Below, one piece after another: positions 24,101 to 37,480 of a stretch of 64,000 nt of DNA. Source of the DNA: Atherinomorus stipes (lineage: Eukaryota > Chordata > Actinopteri > Atheriniformes > Atherinidae). The stretch lies in assembly GCA_023101725.1 (NCBI GenBank), contig JALJCO010009038.1, positions 186,001 to 250,000 of the forward strand. Reading direction: 5' to 3'. Below the pieces are notes generated by a model, which saw nothing but the letters and a program-made list of their open reading frames with translations, did not search any database and was not told the origin of the DNA. Position numbers and translations under genes: made by a program. The stretch's first letter is position 1. Every line of letters begins with the position of its first letter.

Positions 24101-27100
24101 ACTGTTAATGAGCAGGTGACTTACTGTATCAAGCTTTCCAATAAAGTATGAAACACAGGGTGGTATTATTAAATGGCAGGAAATAATATTTTTATGCTAC
24201 ATTTATTGTGAATTTTCAATCTATTATCATTTTAATTGTCATATCTTCATGAATAATATGTGTTCTTAATTTTAACCATAACTGTGTTGTCAGGTAGTGA
24301 CCCTTGCAAGGTCAACCCATGTCATAACAACGGCACGTGCACTTACATAGGCACCTCCTATGAATGCCAGTGTCCTGAAGGATACGAGGGACGACACTGT
24401 CAGACAGGTAATACGTGGCTACGCTACGCCTTCCAATGATGTTAGTAACATATTTAATAGTTGGTCTTTGCAGATCAATTCTATCAACTGCAGATTATAT
24501 GATCAACTTTCGTGCAAAGGCTTAAACAATGGGCACTGGGCTCAAAGGGTTAATTATTCTATAATATGCTGATGACTGCAAGTTAAATCAAACCTGCTCA
24601 ATTTAAAATTTTTAGAAAGAGAATTTTTTTTTTGTTTGTTATTTTAGCAACCTATGAGCTAAAATAGCGTACATTTAGAAACTCAAAATTTTGGGGATTA
24701 CTTCTTCAATATTGTCCCCACAGGTAAATACACAAACACAGAAAATGAAAATATAGTTTATCAAATTTTAATTTACATTTTGCTTTATTAATTTTTTAAA
24801 TATTAAAATTTTAACTATTTGAACACTTATGTTATTATTATACGGCTACTTGCAGTATGTATTAATGTACTATGTATGGAATTTGGGACCAGTGATGGTT
24901 TTTTTTTCTTTGCTAGTAAAATGTCTACATGGAAAATTATATGGAAAAACATTTGAATTTTTATGCAATATAAAGTCAACGTTTTTCAACATGTTTAAGA
25001 AAATTGTAAAACTTTTGCTCCAACATGAATTATTTTATTGAACTGAGTCATTCCATGAGAATGGGTTGAGTAGGACGGGCTTGTGATTTTTGCCCAAAAT
25101 GACTGAAAGCAAGGGAATAATTACATTTTTTTTATATATATACTGTTAAGATCCCTGAGGGGAAATTAGGGCTCTGCATTTCACCCATCTCTGTACTGCA
25201 AGTATCAGAGAGCAGAGAGCTGCTACTTAAAGTGCACAGGGAGCAGTTGGTGGGGGTTAAGGACCTTGCTCAGGGGTCCACAGTGGTTTACCTGAATGTC
25301 GTGTCGGGGACTCGAGCCCGGGTCCTCCGCACCAGGGCCCGGGACGCTACCACTAGGCCAGAAATTTTCAAAGTGGAAGCCATGCCCCCCCACCCCCATG
25401 GGGCCATGGCTCCCACTACTGGAAATTTCTGGTGTAAAAGGCTTCATGGATATCATTTCCTGATGTACATGCAGATATACTGTACATCAGTGCTTCCATG
25501 AGGAGGATCATCCATGTAACAGGGTTGAATGAATGTGTAATTGTCACGGGGGGGGTGGTTCTTTATAGATACCGGCGACTGCAAGAGGAGGGGAAAGAAA
25601 GACAGGCCTCGCCAGCAGGTGGTTAAAAGAAATAAAAGCTTTATTAAAGAAATAAAACAAATAAAACTACTAAACTAAAAAGTACTAAAATAATCCTAAA
25701 AGTCCAAACTAAAAAGTAATAAAAGAAAAGGGATAAAAAGGGGCTAAAAGGGGCTTGCAGGGCTGGCAGTGGCCGGCGTCTCTCTCGGCTCTGTCCCGGG
25801 TCCATGGCGGCTGCTCCTCCCGGCAGCCGCCCTCCTGGCCATAGGCTCCCCGGGACACAAACGCTGCTCTCTGGCCCGGGCAGTCACTCCTCCGGGCGGC
25901 TGCGCCTCTGGCCGTAGGCCCTCCTCAGTAGGGTCCACTCAGTCACCACTGCTGCCGCCGCTGCTGCCCCACCACTGCCTCGAGCCCCCCCAGCCGGGGG
26001 ACTCACGTCCACCCCCGGCTGCGCCTCCTGGACCCAGTCCTCCTCAGTCCTTCCTCAGCTCTCAGTCTGTTGTCCGCACACCGGCTCTTATCTTTTCGAG
26101 CATTCAATTAAGCCAGGGGAGGAGTCCTTCTCCCCAGGTGCTGCCAATCAGTTCGTTAAAAGCTCCCACTATCTTGGGAATAAAAACAGGGTTAAAACCA
26201 CACAAAAAACCATAAAAAGCATGCTAAAAACCAAGCTAGTGGGCAGAGTCCAGTCTCTGGCAGCACCCGGTTGTTCACCCTGTGACACAATATAAAGAGT
26301 ATAAATGTACAAGCTCTTTAAATATAGATTCTGGACCCAACAGATAAAACACAGCCAGAAAGCTCAGTAATGGACTGACTCGTTTCCTCCACAGTGTTTG
26401 AAGATTCGCTGGGGTGTCTTTACCAGAATGGACACTGCCAGCACTTCTGTGATGATTCAGCAGAAAGACGCAGATGTTTCTGTGCTGAAGGATTCCAGCT
26501 GGGAGAAGATGGGCGAGAGTGTGTCGCCAAAGGTAACAAAGCTGCTGACAAGATTTCCAGAGAGGCTTCAGTTTCATTGAAGCGGTTGCCTTTATGTTTA
26601 TATTCAGTGTCAGAAACCAGCAATGTTCAATTATAAAAGAAGCTAAATGGTTTTCATGATTAACTGAACTTATCCTTGATTCTTTTAATGAACTAATTAA
26701 GCTTCACTGACCTTTTCAAAGAGTGATTTCATAGTGAAGGTGTTAGTTGTTGGTGTGATTGTGTTGCAGTTGAGTTCCCGTGTGGTCAGGTGGCCCCAGC
26801 AGAAACCGGACTCAACCAGAGTATCGCTACTCAGACCAGGGTGGTGGGAGCGAATCACTGTCCCAAAGAGGAGTGTCCCTGGCAGGTAAACATGATCAAT
26901 AATGTCTACTGCCAAATCATGTCTTACATAAGTTGTTCGCACATCCAACTAGGGGTGGGCGATATTGCCAAAAAATGATATCACGATATATTTTCCAAAA
27001 CACCTCAATGACGATATCACAGACCATATTGATGTCTTATTGAGAAGTCAGGGCTTCTGTAAAATCCTTTCACTGATACCCACTTTCAATAAAGCCTCTA

Positions 27101-30100
27101 CAGTTCCATACTGGTATATTAACATTATTACACATATGTGTTAATATTACTGCTGCATCTGGCATTTTACAGATAAAATGTTTCAAGTTTAGCCATTTTA
27201 ACTAGTTTAATCATCATTTCATTTCATTTTTTACTTAATGAGCAACACAAACTGGGTATAGATGTAAAATGCAACTTGAATGACATTAACAAACATCAGC
27301 CCACACAGTAAGCTAGTTCTATTTCTTCCTTTGTCTTACTAACCATTCATGTATGTGAAACGTCCAGCGGCTCATTTCTGTCCATCGTCTCCACATGCAG
27401 CTCCACTCACTTCTAGGACGCTGCCAACGTTAACATGAACTTGTGCTGCAGTGGTGCTGCTAGCTGCCTTGTAGCTAAACATTTAGCGGCATTTAGTAGC
27501 TTTATCCGTCAGTTCCCACCCAGCCTGTGTCCAGCGTGGCCTCCGGAGCAAATCACAGCCGTTTTAATCATTTGTTTTGTCGTGGATCCTCGCACTCACG
27601 GACACTCCGCATCTCACGTGTTACATTAAAGGCTGGTGAGAGTTGACGTGCGGCGAAGGTCGGGACAAACCCGCGACGCTGCTGGAACTGAACTAGACCC
27701 GGTCAGCCGCCGGCCACCCTGGAGTTAACCCTGGCACAAACAATATAGCTGTCACGACTGAGTCAATGATGGGGAAACAGATGCTGCAGGGTTGAGGTGT
27801 GATTGAATGACATCAGGCTGAGAATGCATGATCATGTGTTATCACGGTATTAGATTTTCTACCGGTGTCAAAAAAACTACCGGTATTATCACAAACGATA
27901 CGATATTGCCCACCACTACATCCAAGACATTACTCTTTCTGGTCGGTGTTTCCAGATGGGAAAGAAATTGTATCGCTTTAAAATGATCGTATTTTCTCCA
28001 AGATTATTAAAGCAGCTTACTAAAGGACGCTGCATGTAAAAACTAATGGCAAGGTCACATGTATATTTTGTCACGATTAAACCGTTCTTGAGTCTAAATA
28101 AGAGATTAGGGGCAGGGTCACACTTGGCACAATTGGTTTAATCCAGTTTCGCCTCACTGGGTATGAAAAATTCTAGTACAAACGGCCTCTGGTCACACTT
28201 GCAAAGTTGGAAATGTGCCACTATGCCACCACGTCATGTGACTGCATTTCTGTAAGTGACAGCACCTGCTTCACTCCAGTCCAGTGGGTGGTGCTAATAG
28301 TGATTTGTGTTGTTTGAAGTCCACCCAAACATGCTGATAAGGCTTGTTGTTTTGTCCACGGTTTTCCGACAACTGCCTGATGGCGAGCTTGTGTAGCTGC
28401 TGGGCTAAAGACTGCAACAAGAGCTGCTTATCATGCTTTTGAAACCATAAGTTGCCACTTCTTCACGTTTTCGAGTGGGGAGAGGGGTTCTATGTAGGTG
28501 GCATCATTACATCTTCGTCACGTGGATGAATAACACAATCGTTCCAAACCAGCAACCGTGGCAGATTACCTCCGGAGGTGGGTCTGGGTGCCGCGCCATG
28601 GCCATTGGTCACACTGAAGTTTTAACGTAAGCACGTTACCCCCGCTGTTTGTACCTGGGTATACTCCAACTGTGCCAAGTGACTGACCCATTGATCCGTA
28701 TTTTATGTGCCATGTGACCACGCCAAAAATTCTGAAGTTGTCAGAATGGAACGATTACAGAAGGTTGGCTGCACAATTTCAAAGGCAAGAATGGTTAGAC
28801 GCAAAGGGTGGGGAAAGGACTGGAGTTATGCGGGGGCTTGCTATTTGCATCTATTTGCGTCACAACAAGTTGACAAAGGTTTTGGCTCAAAATGTTTCAG
28901 AAAACAACCATGAGACTGTGCAGGGTTGTCGGACCCCTGCAGCAAGAAATCAGATAATTCAAGTCAAGTTCGTTGGAGAAAACCCATGAGACCGTGCCCT
29001 AAGCTATCTATCAGCTGTTAGCACAGCAGCATTGTGTCGAGCCAGAAATCCTGCAGACCTATTGTTACAAACACCAAGCAAAGAAAGGTTTGATTTTGAG
29101 CCAGACATCATGTGTTGTGAGTGTTTATTTCAAGATTTACATGTGGTTAGAAAGTTTTGAGATGAACTTGAACTATTTTGGGGGTGTTGATTTATTATTG
29201 ATTTGATCTCATTGATGGATCAGGTCTTGGTTCAGCTGAATGGAAAGAGTCACTGTGGGGGTGTCCTGATCCACCCAGACTGGGTCATCACTGCTGCCCA
29301 CTGTGTCCATGGCAACAACGCCCAAGACCTCACTGTGGTGGCCGGTAAGATAACGGGTGTCAAACAGTTTCCCCAGAAAATGAAAATTTGTTCTTGAATC
29401 TGATCAGGTTTGTGTCATTTGTTTGTTATTTTTCAATAATTAATGGGGTTTTTTTTATTTTTGTGACCCTTCATGAGAAGTTGTCACTTCTCCTGTCATT
29501 GCACAATGTCTTGTACATGAAATGAACAAGACATTGTACATTTCATGTACAAGACATTTCATGTCCAATGTACCTTCTTTTTTATGCAACCAGGGGAACA
29601 CAACTTAGATGTGGAGGAGGGCACAGAACAGCCAATACCCGTTTCTATGGCGATTGCACATGAAAGCTACGTCCCTGCAACAGGAGACAGTGACATCGCC
29701 CTGCTCCAGCTGAACCAGTCTGTCACCTTGAACCGCAACGCCATCCCCGTCTGCCTTCCCACCAAAGACTTTGCTGAGCGGGAGCTCCTACCGGTCCGCT
29801 ACCACACCGTGTCCGGGTGGGGCAGGAGGACGACCGGGGGCAACGCAGACACCCAATCGAGCGCCCCGGTCTCCCCAGTTCTCCGGAGGATGTCGGTTCC
29901 CATCATCCAGAACTCTCAGTGCTCCCAGAAAGCCCAGTTCAACTTCACTGACAACATGCTGTGTGCGGGATACCTCGAGGGCCGTCTGGAGAGTTGCCGT
30001 GGTGACGACGGCAGCCCGCTCATCACTCAGTATGGCTCCACCCACTTTCTCATGGGTGTAGTTGGCTGGGGGAGGGGCTGTTCCCACCCAGGATATTATG

Positions 30101-30213
30101 GGGTGTACACCAACATGGCCAACTTCGTGGACTGGGTGGATGATACCAGGAAGAACCCGCCCACCATGGTGACACCAGTTCTCCTTGATCAGCTGGAACA
30201 GAAACTAGTTTAA
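21155..30213 (+). CDS. f7i: Factor VII-like pseudoprotease (f7i-type), catalytic Ser195 replaced by Asp
   Basis: Exons: 21155-21212, 21386-21549, 23506-23530, 24294-24407, 26395-26532, 26770-26885, 29224-29344, 29594-30213. All phases fit and total 451 aa. Order: signal peptide ([19 protein letters not shown]), propeptide ending WRR, Gla domain ([20 protein letters not shown]), [11 protein letters not shown]1 (CHNNGTC), EGF2, activation peptide with [18 protein letters not shown], and protease-like domain. His57 (TAAHC, codon 29299-29301) and Asp102 (DSDIALL) remain. The GDSGGP motif is GDDGSP, so residue 195 is Asp (30007-30009) and 197 is Ser. Residue 189 is Glu (29989-29991) and residue 214 is Gly (30064-30066). 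It should not cleave peptides, while the Gla and EGF modules that bind membrane and tissue factor look usable. Zebrafish has a described inhibitory F7-like gene, f7i; I infer the same role here but cannot test orthology. EGF1 lacks the Ser of the CxSxPC O-glucosylation motif. Tandem position and shared exon layout indicate duplication from the neighbouring f7 gene. Confidence 0.9.
22202..22600. mobile_element. MITE fragment starting TTAAAGGTACAGTGTG
   Basis: The start ttaaaggtacagtgtgtaag followed by actgacatctagtgg is the reverse complement of the end at 4616-4653. The right end is not clear, so this copy may be truncated. It lies in intron 2 of the f7i-like gene. Confidence 0.45.
22601..24293. 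other. Introns 2 and 3 of the f7i-like gene, no repeat recognised
   Basis: Apart from the 25-nt exon at 23506-23530, this AT-rich stretch shows no open frame with family features and no clear element end. Confidence 0.35.
25141..25360 (-). repeat. tRNA-derived SINE, family B, minus-strand copy
   Basis: Read on the - strand it starts ggcctagtggtagcgtcccg (box A-like), has ggctcgagtcc (box B-like), then acccctgagcaaggtcctta and a tail with cctcagggatctt. It shares this body with 60981-61205. Confidence 0.65.
25540..26285. mobile_element. GC-rich insertion with possible terminal inverted repeats
   Basis: The left end tgtcacggggggggtggtt and right end caaccgg reversed as ttgttcaccctgtgaca are partial inverted matches (tgtcac, ggg, gtt). 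The C/G content is much higher than the surrounding intron. A 148-codon open frame (25769-26215) is Pro/Ser-rich with no recognised domain. Its class is unknown. Confidence 0.35.
26949..27917. mobile_element. hAT-type element, 969 bp, with 8-bp target duplication
   Basis: The ends are ctaggggtgggcgatat and atattgcccaccact, with identical 8-bp flanks acatccaa (26941-26948 and 27918-27925). No transposase was recognised, so it is a non-autonomous derivative in intron 6 of the f7i-like gene. Confidence 0.8.
28109..28690. mobile_element. MITE with GGTCACACTTGGCACAATTGG-type ends
   Basis: The left end ggtcacacttggcacaattg and the right end caactgtgccaagtgactgacc are inverted matches with few changes, about 580 bp apart. 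It is non-coding, in intron 6 of the f7i-like gene. Confidence 0.5.
29505..29558. repeat. Perfect 20-bp-arm hairpin just upstream of the last f7i exon
   Basis: aatgtcttgtacatgaaatg at 29505-29524 and its exact reverse complement at 29539-29558 are separated by 14 bases. The hairpin ends 35 bases before the splice acceptor of exon 8 (29594). Confidence 0.75.
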
Positions 30214-30240
30214 GAAAATCTTACATTCCCAGTCCAGAAA

Positions 30241-30246
30241 ATTAAA
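30241..30246 (+). terminator. Possible polyadenylation signal of the f7i-like gene
   Basis: An attaaa variant lies only 28 bases after the stop codon, followed by T-rich sequence. It is the nearest candidate, but the implied 3' UTR would be very short, so a more distal signal may be used. Confidence 0.3.
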
Positions 30247-30344
30247 TTAATATTCTTTCCAAACCCTGTCTGAGATTGTTTGGTAAAACGGAAAATGTTT
30301 GCTGAGTGATTTGCTGGTTTAGGACAGGTGTCGGGTGGGTCCGC

Positions 30345-31100
30345 TTGATGTGGACCAAGGGTGCGTTTGCACTCTGGCAGTTTGGTCTGCTTCAAACGGA
30401 CCGTGGTCCGATTCCACGGATAGTCCGCTTCGTTTGCCGCAGTCTGAACACCAACCTACTCTGGTGTGCACCTATGAAGCGGACTCTGGTCCTCCTGAAA
30501 GCCAGGGGTCTCGTATCACTTGCAAATGGACTATCGGACTGTCCAGTGTGCCTAATGGAAGTGACATTTGTTGACCGCAGTAAAGAAGAAGTAGAATGAA
30601 GTGGGGCAGATTATCGTTTGGGTTGAAGGGGAAAAAAAAGAAACAGCCTGTTTGAAGAAACCAAGGTCAAAAGCAACAACGAAAAACAGGAAAATGTGTA
30701 GACAGAGATGGAGTAACCTAATAATGAGAAGCAGAAAGCTTTCCACTTTAATCGTGGAGTCTGGTTTTCTTCTTCCTGATTTTTCATCATTGATCAGTGG
30801 TTATATAGGGGAGCGTCGCCCCCTGGCGAGCAGTTGTAACTACCGTGGTTTAACCAGGCCATTTGGTCTGCTTCAGTTAATGCAGTATGAATGCAAACCG
30901 AAGCAAAGGAAGGTGCAATTTTTTTTTTTTTTTTCTAAAATCCCCACCCAATCGGACCGAGTCCCTGGACTATCCTGGTGTGAATGCACCCCAAGTCTAC
31001 TTGTTTGGTCCAAATCAGAGTCTGTTTGCACATTCACAATGGGCTCTATGAAAGAAGGCTTGATTCGAATCAAAAAGGCTGATGTGAATGCGCCCTCAGG
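30345..31100. mobile_element. MITE with GGGTGCGTTTGCACT-type ends
   Basis: Left end agggtgcgtttgcactctgg and right end gatgtgaatgcgccct are imperfect inverted repeats. Internal blocks (gtttggtctgcttca, gtccaaatcagagtctgttt) recur inside. The 172-codon open frame within shows no recognised domain. Confidence 0.45.
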
Positions 31101-31189
31101 GACATTGGAGAACAGCTAATTCGGAAAGATTTCTAAAGTTACCACCCAATCAGAATGGTCATTAAATATCTTATTATATTATGTGAAGT

Positions 31190-31330
31190 GGTAGCGAGTG
31201 CAAAAGTGGAGTTTGGTTTGGAGAACTCCGGTTCAAGTCCCTGGTATACCAGTAGAGGTGATCCACTGTGGGCCCCAAGGGTCTTTACCCTCTTTCTGCT
31301 CCCTGGGTGCTGAAGCATGGCAGCCTATTG
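31190..31330 (+). repeat. Partial tRNA-derived SINE, family B-like
   Basis: tggtagcgagtgcaaaagtg (box A-like), ggttcaagtcc (box B-like) and a body with cccaagggtctttacc and tgctccctgggtgctg resemble the family B copies. No tail or duplication is clear. Confidence 0.4.
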
Positions 31331-31337
31331 CTTTCTA

Positions 31338-31803
31338 ATCTAGTAGACTTGTAGTCAAGACTGCCTAAACCAAGACCAAGACACTACTAAGACCAGAGAG
31401 TGTCAAGACCAAGACCAAGACAGACCAAGTCAAAACCAAGACTACTAAACTAAGACCAACCCCCCCCCCCCCCCCTTTTTTTTGTAATTTTTCATGAGTT
31501 GTAGAACCTAAGCACCATACAGGGTTCATCTGCTTAGTATAAAAATGAGATTTTGTTATTTGGTACTTGAAGGGGTGTATAATGAAATATGAAAATGAAA
31601 ATAAAAACAGTTCCTGCCTGGAAATTATAGGTTACAAACCCTTTCAAGACCGCTCAGCCAGTCCGAGACACTGCCAGACAGAGATACCCGAGACCAAAAC
31701 CAAGACCGAGACCAAATACTTCAGAGACCATGTCAAGACCAAGACCGTGAAAAAGCAGTCTTGGGACCAAGACCGGTCTTAAGAACTACAAATCTATAAT
31801 CTA
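31338..31803. repeat. Element with (CCAAGA)n low-complexity interior
   Basis: The ends tctagtagacttgtagtcaa and the stretch ending aactacaaatctataatctaga are inverted matches. The interior is rich in aagaccaagaccaagac hexamer-like repeats on both sides of a poly-C/T run at about 31461-31488. Confidence 0.45.
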
Positions 31804-31887
31804 GAGCCTAATTTAATAATGGGCTCTTTGCACAACTCCACTACTTCCTGGACTTCAGACAGCTCCTTTGTTTCCTGTCTTTCATTA

Positions 31888-31975
31888 CTGGACAAACTGA
31901 TTAATCCAGGTGTGTCTGGCCATTGTTGTCATGGTTACTGAGGTCAGGCACACCTGGATTAATTAGTTTGTCCAG
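31888..31975. repeat. Long-armed hairpin repeat
   Basis: ctggacaaactgattaatcc with aggtgtgtctg and its near-exact inverted copy (cacacctggattaattagtttgtccag) face each other around a loop of about 20 bases. A compact palindrome of MITE type. Confidence 0.6.
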
Positions 31976-31980
31976 GAATG

Positions 31981-32861
31981 TAAGACTAGTGGATATGGAA
32001 GTAAAAATGATTCTCCTCTGGGGATAATATGGCAGACTACAAGTGAAACTGAATGAATTCATTAAAGGGTATTAAAAAGGAGTGTGGGGGGGGCACAAGC
32101 CACCCCTTATTATCCCTGCTTGCATACTGATTGTTACCAGAGGTTTAAACTAGGGGGCGCATTAGATAATTAACCATAAAGCTGTTGATAAGCATGATGT
32201 ACATGGTGACAACAGAGGATGTTAGTATCGTAGATGGTAAGTAAGGGCCCTAAACCAAACATGCCATGCCTTGTCTTCGAAACCACCCATCATTTTTTCT
32301 GCCGTCTGCCCTGTGACCTTAAATTTGGTCAGATTAGTCCCTACACTGCCCCTGCTGGTTTCTTACATATAGCAGCTTCAAACATGTAGGGTTAATTTTT
32401 TAGGATGTGCATATACAACACTTAAAAGGTAAAGTATGCAAAATAGTCAGGAGAAACATTTATTTTCCCTTTAGGTACGTAGGGTTGAAAGTTCACATTC
32501 ACCCATGTGACCCTTACACTGGCATGGTTGTTAGCCAATACATCCATGAGAGGGCAGCACAGAGTTCACCTCCAAGGTCCAACAGCAGTTTCTGACAACA
32601 ACAAACATGGTAACGATGGAGGAGATCATGATGACGTTCATTCTCAGAAAAAGAGACATAGAAGTGGCAGCACAGTCGTGATGGTCTGTGCTGCCAATAA
32701 TACATACAGACTTCTGCTTAATTCTGCCTCTGCTTAAACTTTCTTCAGCTAAACAGCTCCAAAACTAACCTTCTAGTTGGTACCCCACACCAGGTCTGAT
32801 CATCTCCCACTAAACACATCACCTTTTCTGGCCAAAACATACCCCTTTCATCCTTTTTTCA
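31981..32861. other. Spacer between f7i and the Tc1 copy, nothing recognised
   Basis: Mixed sequence with short open frames (for example 32407-32595 and 32507-32737) that lack family features. No RNA gene or repeat end was recognised. Confidence 0.3.
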
Positions 32862-34468
<1,607 letters not shown>

Positions 34469-34935
34469 TGTGCCTTAAGTGTAATTTATACTAAGAATGT
34501 TGTCTGATGACCAATAATGCTGATGAAACACAAAACTTTAATGTGGCTCAGACAAAGTTTTTCTTATTAGTAGCCGACTGTATAGGTCCTTGTGCAACAG
34601 TAATTAAACACAATGCAGAATCGTCCTAAATACACTATTTTTGATAGGAAAATGATCATTTGATGTTTGCCTTACTTAAGTTGATAATGATTAAGTTGTA
34701 ACAAATGAAAATGCAGACCTTTTTATGGTCTTTTATGTATGTGTCAGCTTTTCCCCGGTTTGTGCCTCTGCCCAGTCACCACATAAAAAAATGTACGATC
34801 TCCGTCCCTGCATCCATGTTTCTTTGAATAGTTTTTTCCATGAAAATGGAAAACAACATTCTCTCAAATGATCTACTTTAAATATTAGCGTAGTATTAAT
34901 GTTTAGTTTTTTTACATTACTAAACATATAGATTT

Positions 34936-35287
34936 TTATGGAAGAGTATTGCACACCAAAAAATGTAATGTTTTGGAAAAAACAAAATAGAATTCTGAGA
35001 AAAAAGTCAGAATTGTTACTTTAATTTCAGAAATCTGACATTTTTTTTTTTTCGTGAGAATTCTCTCTCTCTTTTTTTGTATGTTTGTTTCTTTAATTTT
35101 GGGGGAAAGTCAGAATTTTAAAAAATAAATAAATAAAATTGCGAATTAAGAATTATTATGAATTGTGACTTTCAGAAACTAAAAGAAAAAAAATCGGGAG
35201 ATTTTTTTCAATGTCCTGGAAAACAGTCAGAATTCTGACTTTTATCTCAGAATTTTTTTTCCCAGTGGCCCTAATACTCTTCCATAG
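34936..35287. repeat. MITE with internal gaattctgac-type repeats, copy 2
   Basis: Inverted ends tatggaagagtatt and aatactcttccata match perfectly over 14 bp. The interior alternates A and T runs with cagaattctgac. This is the best-preserved of three copies. Confidence 0.65.
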
Positions 35288-36780
35288 ATGTTTCACCTCA
35301 TCTTGTCAACATTCTTCTCTACCTTCTTTCTTTTCTTGTAGCCAGTTTCTTCCACATATTGATCTCGCTTACACATCACTTTGTGTAAATTTCAATCATT
35401 ATTCCGGTGCACTTTGCTCAGAACGTAGCTCGTATGCGACACCTGGTGCTCGTGGGAGAGGCAGTGATAGCACCGCCGGGACAAACAACCAAAATGTTTG
35501 CTGAGCTGAACAGTTAGTTTACTTTTATACCAAAACTATTCTAAGCCAATGATGAGTTACTTTAGATTCCTGGTCATAAATGTGGAAACAGGAGTTTACT
35601 GAAGGAAACAGTTGACAAATTAAAACTATGTTGCTGTCAGTGATGATTAAAACATTTTATTTAATCATGTTTGTTGACTCTATCCTGATATTCTTGGCAG
35701 AATAAAGTAAATGAGACTACATTCTCGCTGCTTCAGTGTTGTTTTCTATGACTGTGTTTTGAATTGTGAATATCTTGTTTTCACTGCAGGTAGAAAACAC
35801 CCAGCAGCTTATGTGCAGAACAAACATTCAGATTGGACCGTGATCACCTCCCCGCTCAGCCCACAGGGAGGACCGAGGTGATTGGCTGCAGTCCAGATGG
35901 AGCTGAACATTGAGTCAGAGCTTAAACATCCTCATTTACAGTAAATGACTCCCTGCTGCCTGCCCACCACCAACTTTTCCTCCCTGAACAAGAAATTAGG
36001 CAGCATCATGACAAATATTCTTTTGCTACAGAGTTTACAAGGAAGTTGTGCAAGTTCGCCTTTACAGTAACTCATAAGTTTTCCATAACAGGAGACTCTG
36101 CAGTATCAACAGAGTTCAAACTTGAGTCTTTCATTTATTTGACTTGAGGACCTGTTGCCATGGAAACATTAACCTGAGCTCAATCCCTCTGACTCCAATA
36201 ACCAGCCTCAGAATATGAACCACATCACCTCCAATTGGCAACCTCCGCTGGCCAACTACGATAACCTGACTCCGCCAGATGGATTTCCTCCGCATATCCA
36301 TCTGGGAACCAACCGTTAGAGTAGTTTTGGGAAGGGGCGAAAATGCTGGTTAGCTAATTGGAAAAGGCATCTGTCTATCACCGCCTAGGTTGGTGATAGA
36401 CGGGACAAATCAACCAATCAGATCGAGGAAGCATACAACCAACTAACAAAGTAATGACGAAAACATATTTTCCTTTGAGAAGAGCCTCCAGAGCAGTGTT
36501 TTGCTCTCCTTTCAGTGAAGAAATACTCTGTAATTCCAATAAAACTTGAGCAATAGCCACGCTGACGCTAGTTTCGTCCGCTGAAGCCGCCATGTTGTTT
36601 AGACTGAACTGTCGCTTCTCGTTGCATCACACCTCAAAGCCAACGCTGATTGGACGTTCGTTTGGTGAACTGCTCCGAATTCTCTTCAACAGAAAGTAGC
36701 CAGACTGATCTGCAAGTGAAAACCTGAAGCTCGCGAGATCAGGATGGTCTCATGAGGCGACAACTATGAGGCTACCCGGA
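35288..36780. other. Spacer upstream of f10, no gene recognised
   Basis: Short open frames only. At 36380-36400 there is a small ctatcaccgcctaggttggtgatag palindrome. A MITE-like character is possible for 36190-36770, but no clear end pair was confirmed. Confidence 0.3.
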
Positions 36781-36784
36781 AGAA

Positions 36785-37480
36785 GTCTTTTTTTGTAGTT
36801 CTCCCTTGATCCGCTAGGGGACTGCAAAACAGAGCAAATCCCCATAGACTCCCATGTTGAAAACACCAACTTCACAGCAGAAATGAACATGTTTACAGTC
36901 TGGTTCAAAAAATCATTTTAGGTTTAATAGGTCAAGTTTACCTTCATGTCAACTGTGAGTGGGGTGAATTTTTTTTTATAAATAATCCGTTTAGATGTTT
37001 TAATCTTCAAATGACACATGATTTGGGGCGTGTCCTTGATCGACCTGCGGCAGACCGGAAGCCTGCCGACCAGTGGCTCCTAGTTAGCTCCTTGTTTGCT
37101 TTGGTAAGGTCTCAGTTTGTAGCAGAGTAGCACGATGGTAGTTTCTAGTCAGATAATAGCGAGTCTAAGCGTGTCTTGCCTTTACACCACCGCTTAGGGT
37201 GCTTATCTTTGTTAGCTCCTGTTAGTTTCAAGTTTGCTCGGTTAGCGTTTAGCCCAGAGTACATCAGCTGTCAATCATTTGCCCCGCGGCTCGTAGCGGC
37301 CTTGCCTTTGCCCATTTTAGTATTTTCCGGGAGTGACGACACACGTGACACGGCAAGATGGCGACGGTGGGACATGGCCAACTGGCTTAACTTTTAGCTC
37401 TTCAGAAACCAACGGGCGATGTAGCAGAAGGTTCGTCCCTCTCTGTTAATGGACTATGGACACCTCCACCTTACAGACTT
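36785..37480. repeat. Dispersed repeat, copy 1 (homologous to 50605-51615)
   Basis: The shared blocks include acagagcaaatccccataga, caccaacttcacagcagaaa, gtttacagtctggttcaaaa and, towards the end, cacgtgacacggcaagatgg. This copy keeps the uninterrupted caactgtgagtgggg site where copy 2 carries an insertion. Confidence 0.6.

Noticed and set aside
25769..26215. 148-codon open frame in f7i intron 5
   Set aside because: Pro/Ser-rich because of local GC content, lies within a probable insertion, and has no recognised motif.
30601..31119. 172-codon open frame after f7i
   Set aside because: Contained in a MITE with inverted ends, with basic low-complexity composition and no domain.
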